This document shows, piece by piece, positions 6,973-12,969 of a stretch of DNA of 12,969 nucleotides. The notes beneath the pieces are model-generated. The model was not told the origin of the DNA. It searched no databases and saw nothing but the letters and a program-made list of their open reading frames with translations. Source of the stretch: Pseudomonadota bacterium (GTDB lineage: Bacteria; Pseudomonadota; Alphaproteobacteria; UBA8366; GCA-2717185); NCBI GenBank assembly GCA_027619655.1, contig JAQCHR010000045.1, forward strand, positions 1-12,969, read 5' to 3'. Position 1 is the first letter of the stretch. Each line of letters starts with the position of its first letter. The translations under genes and the position numbers were made by a program.

Positions 6973-8046
6973 ATGACCACAGACACGGCAGCCGCCGAAC
7001 CCGCAGGCATCGGCTTCTTCGAAAAATGGCTATCGGTCTGGGTCGCCCTGTGCATCGCCGCCGGGATCGGGCTGGGCAGCCTCGTGCCCGGGCTGTTCGA
7101 TGTCCTGGCCAAGCTGGAATACGCTTCGGTCAACCTGGTCGTCGCGGTGCTGATCTGGGCGATGGTCTATCCGATGATGGTGAATGTGGATTTCGCCAGC
7201 CTGCGCAGCATCGGCGACCGGCCCAAGGGTCTGGTCATTACGGTTCTGGTCAACTGGCTGGTCAAGCCCTTCACCATGGCGGCGCTGGGCGTGCTGTTCT
7301 TCGAAGTGCTGTTCGCCGACCTGATCGCCCCCGCCGATGCGGAACAGTATATCGCCGGGCTGATCCTGCTGGGCGCGGCCCCCTGTACCGCCATGGTCTT
7401 CGTGTGGTCGCAGCTGACGCGCGGCGATGCGACCTACACCCTGGTCCAGGTCTCGCTGAACGACGTCATCATGATCTTCGCCTTCGCCCCCTTGGTCGCG
7501 CTGCTGCTGGGCGTGACCAGCATCGTCGTGCCCTGGGAAACGCTGCTGCTGTCGGTCGGGCTTTATGTTGTCATCCCGCTCGCCGCCGGGATCGTGACGC
7601 GGCGCTGGCTGGTCAGCCATGCCGCACGGGGCGAATCCGGTGTGGCGGCGGTGGAAAAATTCACCGGCGCGATCAAGCCGTTTTCCGTTGCCGGACTGCT
7701 GGCCACGGTGGTGCTGCTGTTCGGCTTCCAGGGGCAGGTCATTCTCGACCGGCCGGTGCTGATCGCGCTGATCGCGGTGCCGCTGATCATCCAGTCCTAC
7801 GGCATTTTCATCATCGCCTATGGCGCGGCTTATCTGTGGAAAGTGCCGTTCAACGTGGCGGCGCCCTGCGCGCTGATCGGCACGTCCAACTTCTTCGAAC
7901 TGGCGGTCGCGGTCGCGATCAGCCTGTTCGGGCTGACCTCCGGCGCGGCGCTGACTACCGTCGTCGGCGTGCTGGTCGAGGTCCCGGTGATGCTGTCGCT
8001 GGTCGCTTTCGCTAACCGCACGCGGGGCCATTTCCCCGGCAGTTGA
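6973..8046 (+). CDS. acr3: ACR3-family arsenite efflux permease
   Basis: Exports arsenite across the inner membrane. The 357-residue protein has about ten hydrophobic segments, the usual length for ACR3. Family signatures are PMMVNVDFASL (67-77), the cysteine of the fourth segment (Cys138 in GAAPCTAMVFVWSQLTRGD) and GTSNFFELAVAVAISLFGL (303-321). It also has VLVEVPVMLSLV (333-344), with conserved Glu309 and Glu336. It belongs to the BASS superfamily and is not the E. coli ArsB type, although it is often labelled arsB. I chose ATG 6973; AGGAA (6956-6960) lies 12 bases upstream, rather far. The frame is open back to 6808, but that part is the shadow of arsC. It starts 31 bp after arsC and ends the operon. 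Confidence 0.93.
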   Translation: MTTDTAAAEPAGIGFFEKWLSVWVALCIAAGIGLGSLVPGLFDVLAKLEYASVNLVVAVLIWAMVYPMMVNVDFASLRSIGDRPKGLVITVLVNWLVKPFTMAALGVLFFEVLFADLIAPADAEQYIAGLILLGAAPCTAMVFVWSQLTRGDATYTLVQVSLNDVIMIFAFAPLVALLLGVTSIVVPWETLLLSVGLYVVIPLAAGIVTRRWLVSHAARGESGVAAVEKFTGAIKPFSVAGLLATVVLLFGFQGQVILDRPVLIALIAVPLIIQSYGIFIIAYGAAYLWKVPFNVAAPCALIGTSNFFELAVAVAISLFGLTSGAALTTVVGVLVEVPVMLSLVAFANRTRGHFPGS

Positions 8047-8053
8047 TTCCACC

Positions 8054-8068
8054 CGAGGCAAATCCTCG
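8054..8068 (+). terminator. weak hairpin after acr3
   Basis: CGAGG (8054-8058) and CCTCG (8064-8068) form a 5-bp stem with a five-base loop, eight bases after the acr3 stop. There is no T run after it, so termination here is only possible, not shown. Confidence 0.25.
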
Positions 8069-8103
8069 CTGTACAACACTCGGCTGGCGGCTAATGTCAC
8101 GCC

Positions 8104-9141
8104 ATGATAAACGATCCGAGATCTTTCACGAAACTCGCCGTCATCACCGGCGACCACAAGGCCAGTGACCCGACAAAGCTCGGCGCGGCCTATGGTCCCG
8201 AAGACCTAGCTGCCCATGCCCCCATGGTCGCAGCGCTGGAAAGCCTGAACCGGTTTTCCGTCACGGTTTATAACGACCATGCCCGGCTGTTCGAGCGGCT
8301 GGCGGCGGACCGGCCGGACCTCGCGGTCAATTTCTGCGACACAGGTATCGATAACCGGCCCACGCGGGAACTGAACGTGCCGGCCGGGCTGGAATTGCTG
8401 GATATCCCCTATACAGGCGCCACGCCGCAGGCGATAGTGCTGTGCTTCGACAAGCAGATCGTCCGCCTCGTCGCGGAAGCCATCGGCATCGAGGTGCCGC
8501 GCGAGGCCTGGATGCCCGCCGCGAAGGGTTTCGAGGCGCTGCCCGATTTCTATCCCGCGCTGCTGAAACCCAATGCCGCCGATGGCAGCGTCGGCATCAC
8601 CAAGGATGCCGTGGTCCGCAACGACGAGGAGGCGCGGCGCTACCTCGCCTTCCTGCGCGATACCCTGCCGGGGCGCGACGTGCTGTGGCAGGAATACCTG
8701 CCGGGCCCGGAATACGGCGTCGGCCTGATCGGCAACCCCGCCGGCCAAATGACCGCCCTGCCGCCGCTGGAGGTGGATTTCTCGCGGCCTCCCGCCGGGC
8801 TGAACCCGATCCTGTCTTTCGAATCCAAGGCCGACCCGGACTCGCCCTACTGGACGAAGATCGCCTTCCGCCGGGCCGCCATCGACGACGCCACCGCCAC
8901 GCGGCTGACCGGCTGGGCCGGTGCGCTGTTCGCGCGGCTGGGGCTGCAGGATTACGGACGGTTCGATTTCCGCTGCGCCGCCGACGGCAGGCCGAAGCTG
9001 ATGGAAGTGAACCCGAACCCGGCCTGGGCAAATGACGGCAAGCTCGCCTTCATGGCCTCCTTCGCCGGAATCGCCTATCCGCGGATGCTGGAAATGATCG
9101 TCGATGCCGCCATTGCCCGGCTGAGCCGACTTTCAGAGTAA
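8104..9141 (+). CDS. D-Ala-D-Ala-ligase-like ATP-grasp protein
   Basis: An ATP-dependent carboxylate-amine ligase of the Ddl-like group, 345 residues, cytoplasmic. FDKQIVRLVAEAIGIEVP (115-132) is the start of the ATP-grasp domain. PALLKPNAADGSVGITK (151-167) holds the ATP-binding Lys155 and the glycine/serine loop. WQEYLPGPEYGVGLIGN (195-211) holds the adenine-side acidic residues. The metal site is GRFDFR followed by MEVNPNPAW, with Asp288, Glu301 and Asn303. The final motif reads NPNPAW where D-Ala ligases have NTxPG, and no cell-wall genes are near, so a substrate other than D-alanine is likely. ATG 8104 has no clear ribosome site, but the next in-frame Met (Met41) would remove much of the N-terminal domain. 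It lies 57 bp after acr3, and its last 9 bp overlap the 3' end of the convergent hydrolase gene. Confidence 0.85.
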   Translation: MINDPRSFTKLAVITGDHKASDPTKLGAAYGPEDLAAHAPMVAALESLNRFSVTVYNDHARLFERLAADRPDLAVNFCDTGIDNRPTRELNVPAGLELLDIPYTGATPQAIVLCFDKQIVRLVAEAIGIEVPREAWMPAAKGFEALPDFYPALLKPNAADGSVGITKDAVVRNDEEARRYLAFLRDTLPGRDVLWQEYLPGPEYGVGLIGNPAGQMTALPPLEVDFSRPPAGLNPILSFESKADPDSPYWTKIAFRRAAIDDATATRLTGWAGALFARLGLQDYGRFDFRCAADGRPKLMEVNPNPAWANDGKLAFMASFAGIAYPRMLEMIVDAAIARLSRLSE

Positions 9142-11166
9142 CCGCCGGGGAATCGCCAGCGTCCAGTGCCGAGATTCAAACGGTGCGCCATCGTCGAAGG
9201 CTTCCACATCGCCGGAGAACTGGAACGTATCCGCAGTCACGCTCAGCCGCGTCCGGCAATCGACCCGGATCGACCAGTCGTCGCGCCGCAGGGTTGCGCT
9301 CTGCGCCAGTTCGGTCTGCGCCGAGAGCGGATCGTCCTCGATAATCCGGTAGCGCTTCATCATCGTGAAGCCGATATCGAGGTCGATTTCCTCGATCCGC
9401 GCCAGCGACGCCCCGCCCAGTTCGCCGCCGTCGCCGCGCAGGGTGTAGACCATCTCGTTGGTCGTCAGGTCGATTTCCACCCGCCGGCGCATATCCAGAT
9501 GGCGCAGCTTCTTCTGTTGCGCGCCCGGCGCGGCGACGGGGGGGCCGAATGGCCGCAGCGTCGCATCTTCCGCGCGCGGCGGGCGGGCGGGCAGGTCGAG
9601 GAAGCCGGTCCCCGTCCGCACGGTCAGGATCGCCGTTTCCGGCGCAGGCCAGATCATCGGCCAGTATCCGGTGGACAGCGCCAGCCGCAGCCGGTGCCCG
9701 GCCGGCACCGTCTGGCCCAGATCGTCCAGCTTCAGGGTGATGCGATACCAGGTCCCCGGTTCCAGAGGTGTCGGGTGCTCATGGCTGTCGCGATGGGTCA
9801 GGTTGAGGATGCCGAAGGAGATCCTCGCCGAGGTGCCGTCGGGATGCACATCGCAGAGCCGCGCAACGAGGAAGGCCACCGGCTTGTCCGATTTTATGTC
9901 GAGGGTCAGGACCGGCGTGCCGGACAGATCCACATCCGCCGCCAGCGGATCGCTGTCGAACAGTTGCGAGCCGCCATCGTCGGAGCGCTGGTCGCGCGGC
10001 GCTTCGCCGTCCGAGCCGAAGCCGCACCATTCGCCGCCCCGCACGCCCAGTGTATGCGGCGAACTGAAGCTGACCTCGTGCACCTCGTGCTCTGCCTCGG
10101 ACAGGTGCCCCCAGCCGAGATGATAGCGCCGGGCCGTCCCGTTCGCGCCAGGCCCGTCCGTTTCCGCGACCCAGCGGCCGGGCCGGGTTTCGTATTGCGG
10201 CTGCGGCGGCAGGCTGTCCTGGACCCAGACCCGCAGCATCGGTTCGTCCATGATGCCGTCGTCAATGCCCTTCAGCCAGTGGTCCCACCAGCGCAACGCT
10301 TCCTGCAGGTAACCGATGGACGGGCCGGGCACCGAGTCATGCGGAAAGGCATGCGACCACGGGCCGATCAGCCCCTTGCGCGGCCCCGAAAGCCCTTCCA
10401 GCAGCTGCGACACCGCATTGGTATAGCCGTCCGCCCAGCCGCCGATGGCGTAGACGGGGCAGGTGATTGCGTCGAAATCCTCGCAGACCGAGCCGTGTTT
10501 CCAGTATTCGTCGCGCCACGGGTGCCCCATCCAGACCGCCGGGAACGGTTGCAGCGCGCGGAGCCGGTCGCGCCACATGTCGCGCCAGCGATCGCCGACA
10601 ATCTGCGGGTCCGGCGGCAGCGCGTTGTAATGCATGAAGACGGAGCCCCATTGCATGTTCTCGTTCAGCAGGCAGCCGCCCTTGTAATGGGCGTCGTCCG
10701 CATAGCGGTCATCGGCGGCGCAGAGCGTGATGATTGCCTTCAGCGCCGGCGGCCGCAGCGCCGCGACCTGCAGCGCGTTGAACCCGCCCCAGGAAATCCC
10801 GGTCATGCCGACCGATCCCGAGCACCAGTCCTGCGCCGCCAGCCAGCCGATCACCGCGACGGCATCGGCGTGTTCCTGGGCCGTGTATTCGTCATACAGC
10901 ACGCCTTCGGAATCGCCGGTGCCGCGCAGATCGACGCGGATGCTGGCATAACCGTGCAGCGCATAATACCGGTGCATCGGCTCGTCGCGCAGCCGCATGA
11001 AGTCGCGCTTGCGGTAGGGCAGGTATTCCAGCAGGGCGGGCACCGGCCCCTGCCCCTTCGGCAGCCACAACCGCGCGGCAAGCCGGGTGCCGTCCGGCAG
11101 CGGAATCCAAACGTTCTCGATTTCCTCGATAGCGGACAGGTCCATCGGCGGTGACGGGTCAGTCAT
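9133..11166 (-). CDS. CocE/NonD-family alpha/beta hydrolase (S15 type)
   Basis: A 677-residue hydrolase of the X-Pro dipeptidyl-peptidase/cocaine-esterase family, full length. The alpha/beta domain (about 15-305) carries the nucleophile Ser125 in GISWGGFNAL, Asp246 in IGGWADGYTN and His272 in IGPWSHAFPH. Tyr51 in LEYLPYRKRD is the usual oxyanion-hole residue. The rest (about 310-677) is the beta-rich C-terminal domain of the family, with PAGHRLRLALSTGYWP (488-503) as a hallmark. No signal peptide, so cytoplasmic. Members cleave esters, amides or Xaa-Pro peptides; the substrate is not readable. The ATG at 11166 has only a weak purine stretch before it but overlaps the stop of the upstream frame (11159) by 8 bp, as in coupled genes. 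Met8 (11145) is an alternative start. The 3' end overlaps the convergent ATP-grasp gene by 9 bp. Confidence 0.9.
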   Translation of the reverse strand: MTDPSPPMDLSAIEEIENVWIPLPDGTRLAARLWLPKGQGPVPALLEYLPYRKRDFMRLRDEPMHRYYALHGYASIRVDLRGTGDSEGVLYDEYTAQEHADAVAVIGWLAAQDWCSGSVGMTGISWGGFNALQVAALRPPALKAIITLCAADDRYADDAHYKGGCLLNENMQWGSVFMHYNALPPDPQIVGDRWRDMWRDRLRALQPFPAVWMGHPWRDEYWKHGSVCEDFDAITCPVYAIGGWADGYTNAVSQLLEGLSGPRKGLIGPWSHAFPHDSVPGPSIGYLQEALRWWDHWLKGIDDGIMDEPMLRVWVQDSLPPQPQYETRPGRWVAETDGPGANGTARRYHLGWGHLSEAEHEVHEVSFSSPHTLGVRGGEWCGFGSDGEAPRDQRSDDGGSQLFDSDPLAADVDLSGTPVLTLDIKSDKPVAFLVARLCDVHPDGTSARISFGILNLTHRDSHEHPTPLEPGTWYRITLKLDDLGQTVPAGHRLRLALSTGYWPMIWPAPETAILTVRTGTGFLDLPARPPRAEDATLRPFGPPVAAPGAQQKKLRHLDMRRRVEIDLTTNEMVYTLRGDGGELGGASLARIEEIDLDIGFTMMKRYRIIEDDPLSAQTELAQSATLRRDDWSIRVDCRTRLSVTADTFQFSGDVEAFDDGAPFESRHWTLAIPRRLL

Positions 11167-11305
11167 CCGCCGCCGGCCGGCGCCGGCGCGCGGAACGCAG
11201 TTCCTGGGTCGACCAGTAGCTGAGCGCCAGCCGTTCGCGCGCCCGCATGCCGGATTCGAGGTTCCAGCAGTTCACGATGCCGAGCCGGAAACCGCCGGGC
11301 GGCAT
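11159..11305 (-). pseudogene. probable detached C-terminal part of the upstream gene
   Basis: A 48-codon stretch starting MPPGGFRLGIVNCWNLESG and ending RPAADD. It lies in the same frame as the gene at 11312-12112, separated from its TAG only by the codons CAC and TCC. Third positions are almost all G or C, as in real genes nearby, and the fragment has a plausible strand-forming core (GFRLGIVNCW). No ribosome site precedes its ATG. Its TGA (11159-11161) overlaps the hydrolase ATG by 8 bp. I read it as the original C terminus of the upstream protein; a short independent coupled protein is less likely. Confidence 0.5.
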
Positions 11306-11311
11306 GGAGTG

Positions 11312-12112
11312 CTAGGACGGCGGACGGTCCTCATGGAAGGTCACCTGCACGCTGGTGACATCCGGCATGGCGCGGATGTCGTCGATCAGGTCCTGCGGCG
11401 GATGGTGATACTGGATGTTATGCGCACCGAACAGCACGACGCTGTAGCCTTCCCGGCGGCCGGAATCGTCGTAGCGCCACACGCCGTCGCGGTACAGTCC
11501 GACCAGCGCATCCACCCAGGGCCTGCCGCCATAGAGGTCCGGCCATTGGTCGGCGAAGCGCAGATGCGCCTCAATGATCCGCGCGCCGATGGTTTCGAAA
11601 TTGGCCATACCGGTATAGCCAGCCAGATTCTTGCGCAGCCACGCGCCGCAATATTCCTCGATCTCCGGCTTGCTGTCCGCCAGCACGGTCCAGTAGTCGA
11701 ACATGCCGCCCTTGAGCGGCTCGCCGATCGTGTGGCGCCACCATTTCGCTTCGCCATCAACCACCGCGACATCGGTCGAGACATGCTCGCCTTCCAGCAG
11801 GGTCGTCCAGAAATGGCCGGGCTTCTGATGCGTCTTGTAGTCGGTCAGGTTGCGCATGACCCGGCTGCCGGTGCCCATGCCGCGCATGTTGAAGACCGGC
11901 TTGGAGAAGACGGGAAAAGACGGCGGCTCAATCCCGTGCGGGCCGCAGGCAAAGCCCTGGCTCTCGGAAATCGCCAGCTTGTTGTAGATCCATTTGTATT
12001 CCGGATACCACAGCCAGGCGTCGCCATCCTCGGTCGGGACATTCACGTCCTCGGGACAATCCACCCCTTCGAAATACTGCTCGCGCCACGGATCGCCTTC
12101 ACAGATCGGCAT
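11312..12112 (-). CDS. unrecognised protein with ATP-grasp-like features, apparently cut short by TAG
   Basis: A 266-residue soluble protein, no signal peptide. I cannot give it a named family with certainty, but its motif order resembles the ATP-grasp fold. KLAISESQGFACGPHG (45-60) is followed by FPVFSKPVFNMRGMGTGSR (66-84), with Lys71 placed like the ATP lysine. LLEGEHVSTDVAVVDGEA (105-122) resembles the G-E-x-S-x-D-V strand. NFETIGARIIEAHLRFADQ (171-189) resembles the final metal strand, with E181-x-H183 where E-x-N is usual. The start is ATG 12112, with GGGAG six bases upstream; the frame is open to 12223, but that extension has no ribosome site. It stops at TAG (11312-11314), yet the frame continues as coding-like sequence to 11159, so the natural protein was probably about 317 residues. 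Likely co-transcribed with the hydrolase gene downstream. Confidence 0.75.
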   Translation of the reverse strand: MPICEGDPWREQYFEGVDCPEDVNVPTEDGDAWLWYPEYKWIYNKLAISESQGFACGPHGIEPPSFPVFSKPVFNMRGMGTGSRVMRNLTDYKTHQKPGHFWTTLLEGEHVSTDVAVVDGEAKWWRHTIGEPLKGGMFDYWTVLADSKPEIEEYCGAWLRKNLAGYTGMANFETIGARIIEAHLRFADQWPDLYGGRPWVDALVGLYRDGVWRYDDSGRREGYSVVLFGAHNIQYHHPPQDLIDDIRAMPDVTSVQVTFHEDRPPS

Positions 12113-12161
12113 TCGCCACTCCCGTTTATCGCCGCATCGCGGAGCCTGCGGCAGACGAGCA

Positions 12162-12190
12162 TTTGTAGCCCCCGCCGGAGGGACGGGCAA
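12162..12190 (-). promoter_or_regulatory. candidate promoter for the ATP-grasp-like gene and hydrolase
   Basis: On the minus strand TTGCCC (complement of 12185-12190) is followed after exactly 17 bases by TACAAA (complement of 12162-12167). Each hexamer matches four of six sigma-70 consensus positions. Transcription would start near 12155, leaving a leader of about 43 bases before ATG 12112 with its GGGAG site. Confidence 0.4.
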
Positions 12191-12281
12191 CGACCACAAA
12201 ATCGCTTGACCCGGCAACGGCATGTTGAAACAAGGAGCCAGCCCCTTCCCCCGCCGCAGGTCTGACCGAAACGTGCCGAAA

Positions 12282-12969
12282 ATGCTGCCCTATACCGCCT
12301 TTACCGCCGTGCGCCAGAACACGCTGCATGGCATACTGTATATGTGCCTTGCCGTGGCGCTGATGCCGGTGATGAACACGATCGCCAAGATGCTGGCTGC
12401 CGAATACCCGCTGCAACAGATCGTCTGGGCGCGGTTTGCCGGGCATTTCCTGATCATGCTGCTGCTGTTCATGCCGCGCCGGGGCTGGCGCGTCTTCGTC
12501 ACCACCCGTCCCCTGGTGCAGTTCGCCCGCTCGGCGACAATGTTCGCCTCCAACGGCTGCTATATCGTGGCGCTTTCCCTGATTCCGCTGGCGACCGCCT
12601 CATCGGTCAGCTTTACCGCGCCGCTGATCGTCACCGCCCTGTCCATGCCGCTGCTGGGCGAGAAGGTCGGACCGCGCCGCTGGGCCGCCGTGCTGGTCGG
12701 GTTCGCCGGCGCGCTAATCATCATCCGGCCCGACGGCGCGTCGATTGCGACCGGCGAATTGCTGGTGCTTGTTTCCGCGACATCTTTCGCCTTCTACCAG
12801 ATCCTGACCCGCAAGCTGGTTGCCGTCGACGCGCCGGACACGCTGATCCTGTACACCGCGCTGGCGGGGACGCTGATCACCAGCGCCATCGTCCCGTTCT
12901 ATTTCGTCATGCCACGCGAATGGCTGCACACGATGGGGTTCGTCCTGCTGGGCGGCATCGGCGGCGCGG
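12282..12969 (+). CDS. EamA/DMT-family transporter, 3' end cut by window edge
   Basis: An inner-membrane drug/metabolite-type transporter; 229 codons are visible and the frame is open at the right edge. The first EamA repeat (about residues 15-145) is complete. It contains MPVMNTIAKMLAAEYPLQQI, VWARFAG, and ALSLIPLATASSVSFTAPL followed by LLGEKVGPRRWAAVLVGFAGALIIIRP, the typical end of an EamA unit. The second repeat begins at TGELLVLVSATSFAFYQIL. The start is uncertain. ATG 12282 begins just before the first segment, but GTG 12273 and ATG 12222 are in frame upstream. None has a strong ribosome site, and an AAGGAG at 12232-12237 is not followed by a start codon at normal spacing. It is divergent from the ATP-grasp-like gene. 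Substrate unknown; exporters of amino acids or metabolites are common in the family. Confidence 0.85.
   Translation, partial: MLPYTAFTAVRQNTLHGILYMCLAVALMPVMNTIAKMLAAEYPLQQIVWARFAGHFLIMLLLFMPRRGWRVFVTTRPLVQFARSATMFASNGCYIVALSLIPLATASSVSFTAPLIVTALSMPLLGEKVGPRRWAAVLVGFAGALIIIRPDGASIATGELLVLVSATSFAFYQILTRKLVAVDAPDTLILYTALAGTLITSAIVPFYFVMPREWLHTMGFVLLGGIGGA

Noticed and set aside
7030..8157. 375-codon minus-strand frame over acr3
   Set aside because: Antisense shadow of acr3; composition dominated by Arg, Asp, Gln and His, and no ribosome site.
9166..11154. 662-codon open frame on the plus strand
   Set aside because: It is the antisense shadow of the CocE/NonD hydrolase. The translation is rich in Arg, Gln and His with no domain, as expected from high-GC complementary frames.
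11305..11314. Pyrrolysine or other designed recoding at the TAG
   Set aside because: No tRNA gene, hairpin or readthrough context is visible here, and a simple nonsense change or base error explains the pattern more cheaply. Readthrough is kept only as an alternative in the findings.
12113..12223. N-terminal extension of the ATP-grasp-like gene to 12223
   Set aside because: No ribosome site, unconserved-looking residues, and it would cover the best promoter candidate; GGGAG marks ATG 12112.
1..12969. Mobile elements, CRISPR arrays, tRNA or rRNA genes
   Set aside because: No transposase or integrase, no regularly spaced repeats, no cloverleaf or rRNA-like sequence noticed on either strand.

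Overview
The window reads as ordinary chromosomal DNA from a GC-rich alphaproteobacterium, possibly of the Rhodospirillales type. This rests on the strong G/C third-position bias, the family mix (Anbu, DUF6064, ACR3 with LMW-type ArsC, tandem OsmC, SLC13/DASS, EamA) and CTTGAC-type promoter elements. The lineage is inference. I see no rRNA, tRNA, CRISPR array, insertion sequence, attachment site or origin, and no stretch over 300 bases lacks a gene.

Layout. (1) 1-557 is the 3' part of a DUF6064-like membrane protein, cut by the window edge and followed by a good intrinsic terminator. (2) Anbu, a proteasome-like peptidase (584-1321, minus), is divergent from a plus-strand operon: glutaminase glsA (TTG start), a small cupin protein and an SLC13/DASS permease (1474-4366). 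(3) A 382-residue tandem OsmC-family protein (4377-5525, minus) converges on the permease and is divergent from a 91-residue DUF1488-like protein (5711-5986). (4) A compact arsenic operon, arsR-arsC-acr3 (6080-8046, plus), has an inverted-repeat operator candidate lying over the arsR start codon. (5) 8104-12112 holds a D-Ala-D-Ala-ligase-like ATP-grasp protein (plus), converging with a minus-strand pair: a CocE/NonD hydrolase and, upstream of it, an unrecognised protein with ATP-grasp-like features. (6) An EamA/DMT transporter (12282 onward, plus) is cut by the right edge.

How the genes may work together. The ars genes form a complete sense-reduce-export circuit: ArsR senses As(III), ArsC reduces arsenate to arsenite, and Acr3 exports arsenite. 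Glutaminase, cupin and permease are close enough to be co-transcribed and suggest amino-acid or organic-acid metabolism, but the substrate is not readable. The two ATP-grasp-type genes around an alpha/beta hydrolase, followed by an EamA transporter, could be an uncharacterised ligase/hydrolase group; this is speculative.

The point most worth checking is the gene at 11312-12112. It ends at an in-frame TAG, but the same frame continues with coding-like composition to 11159, where its stop overlaps the hydrolase start. This looks like a recent nonsense interruption, a base-call error or readthrough. I do not see convincing evidence for a wholly new system.
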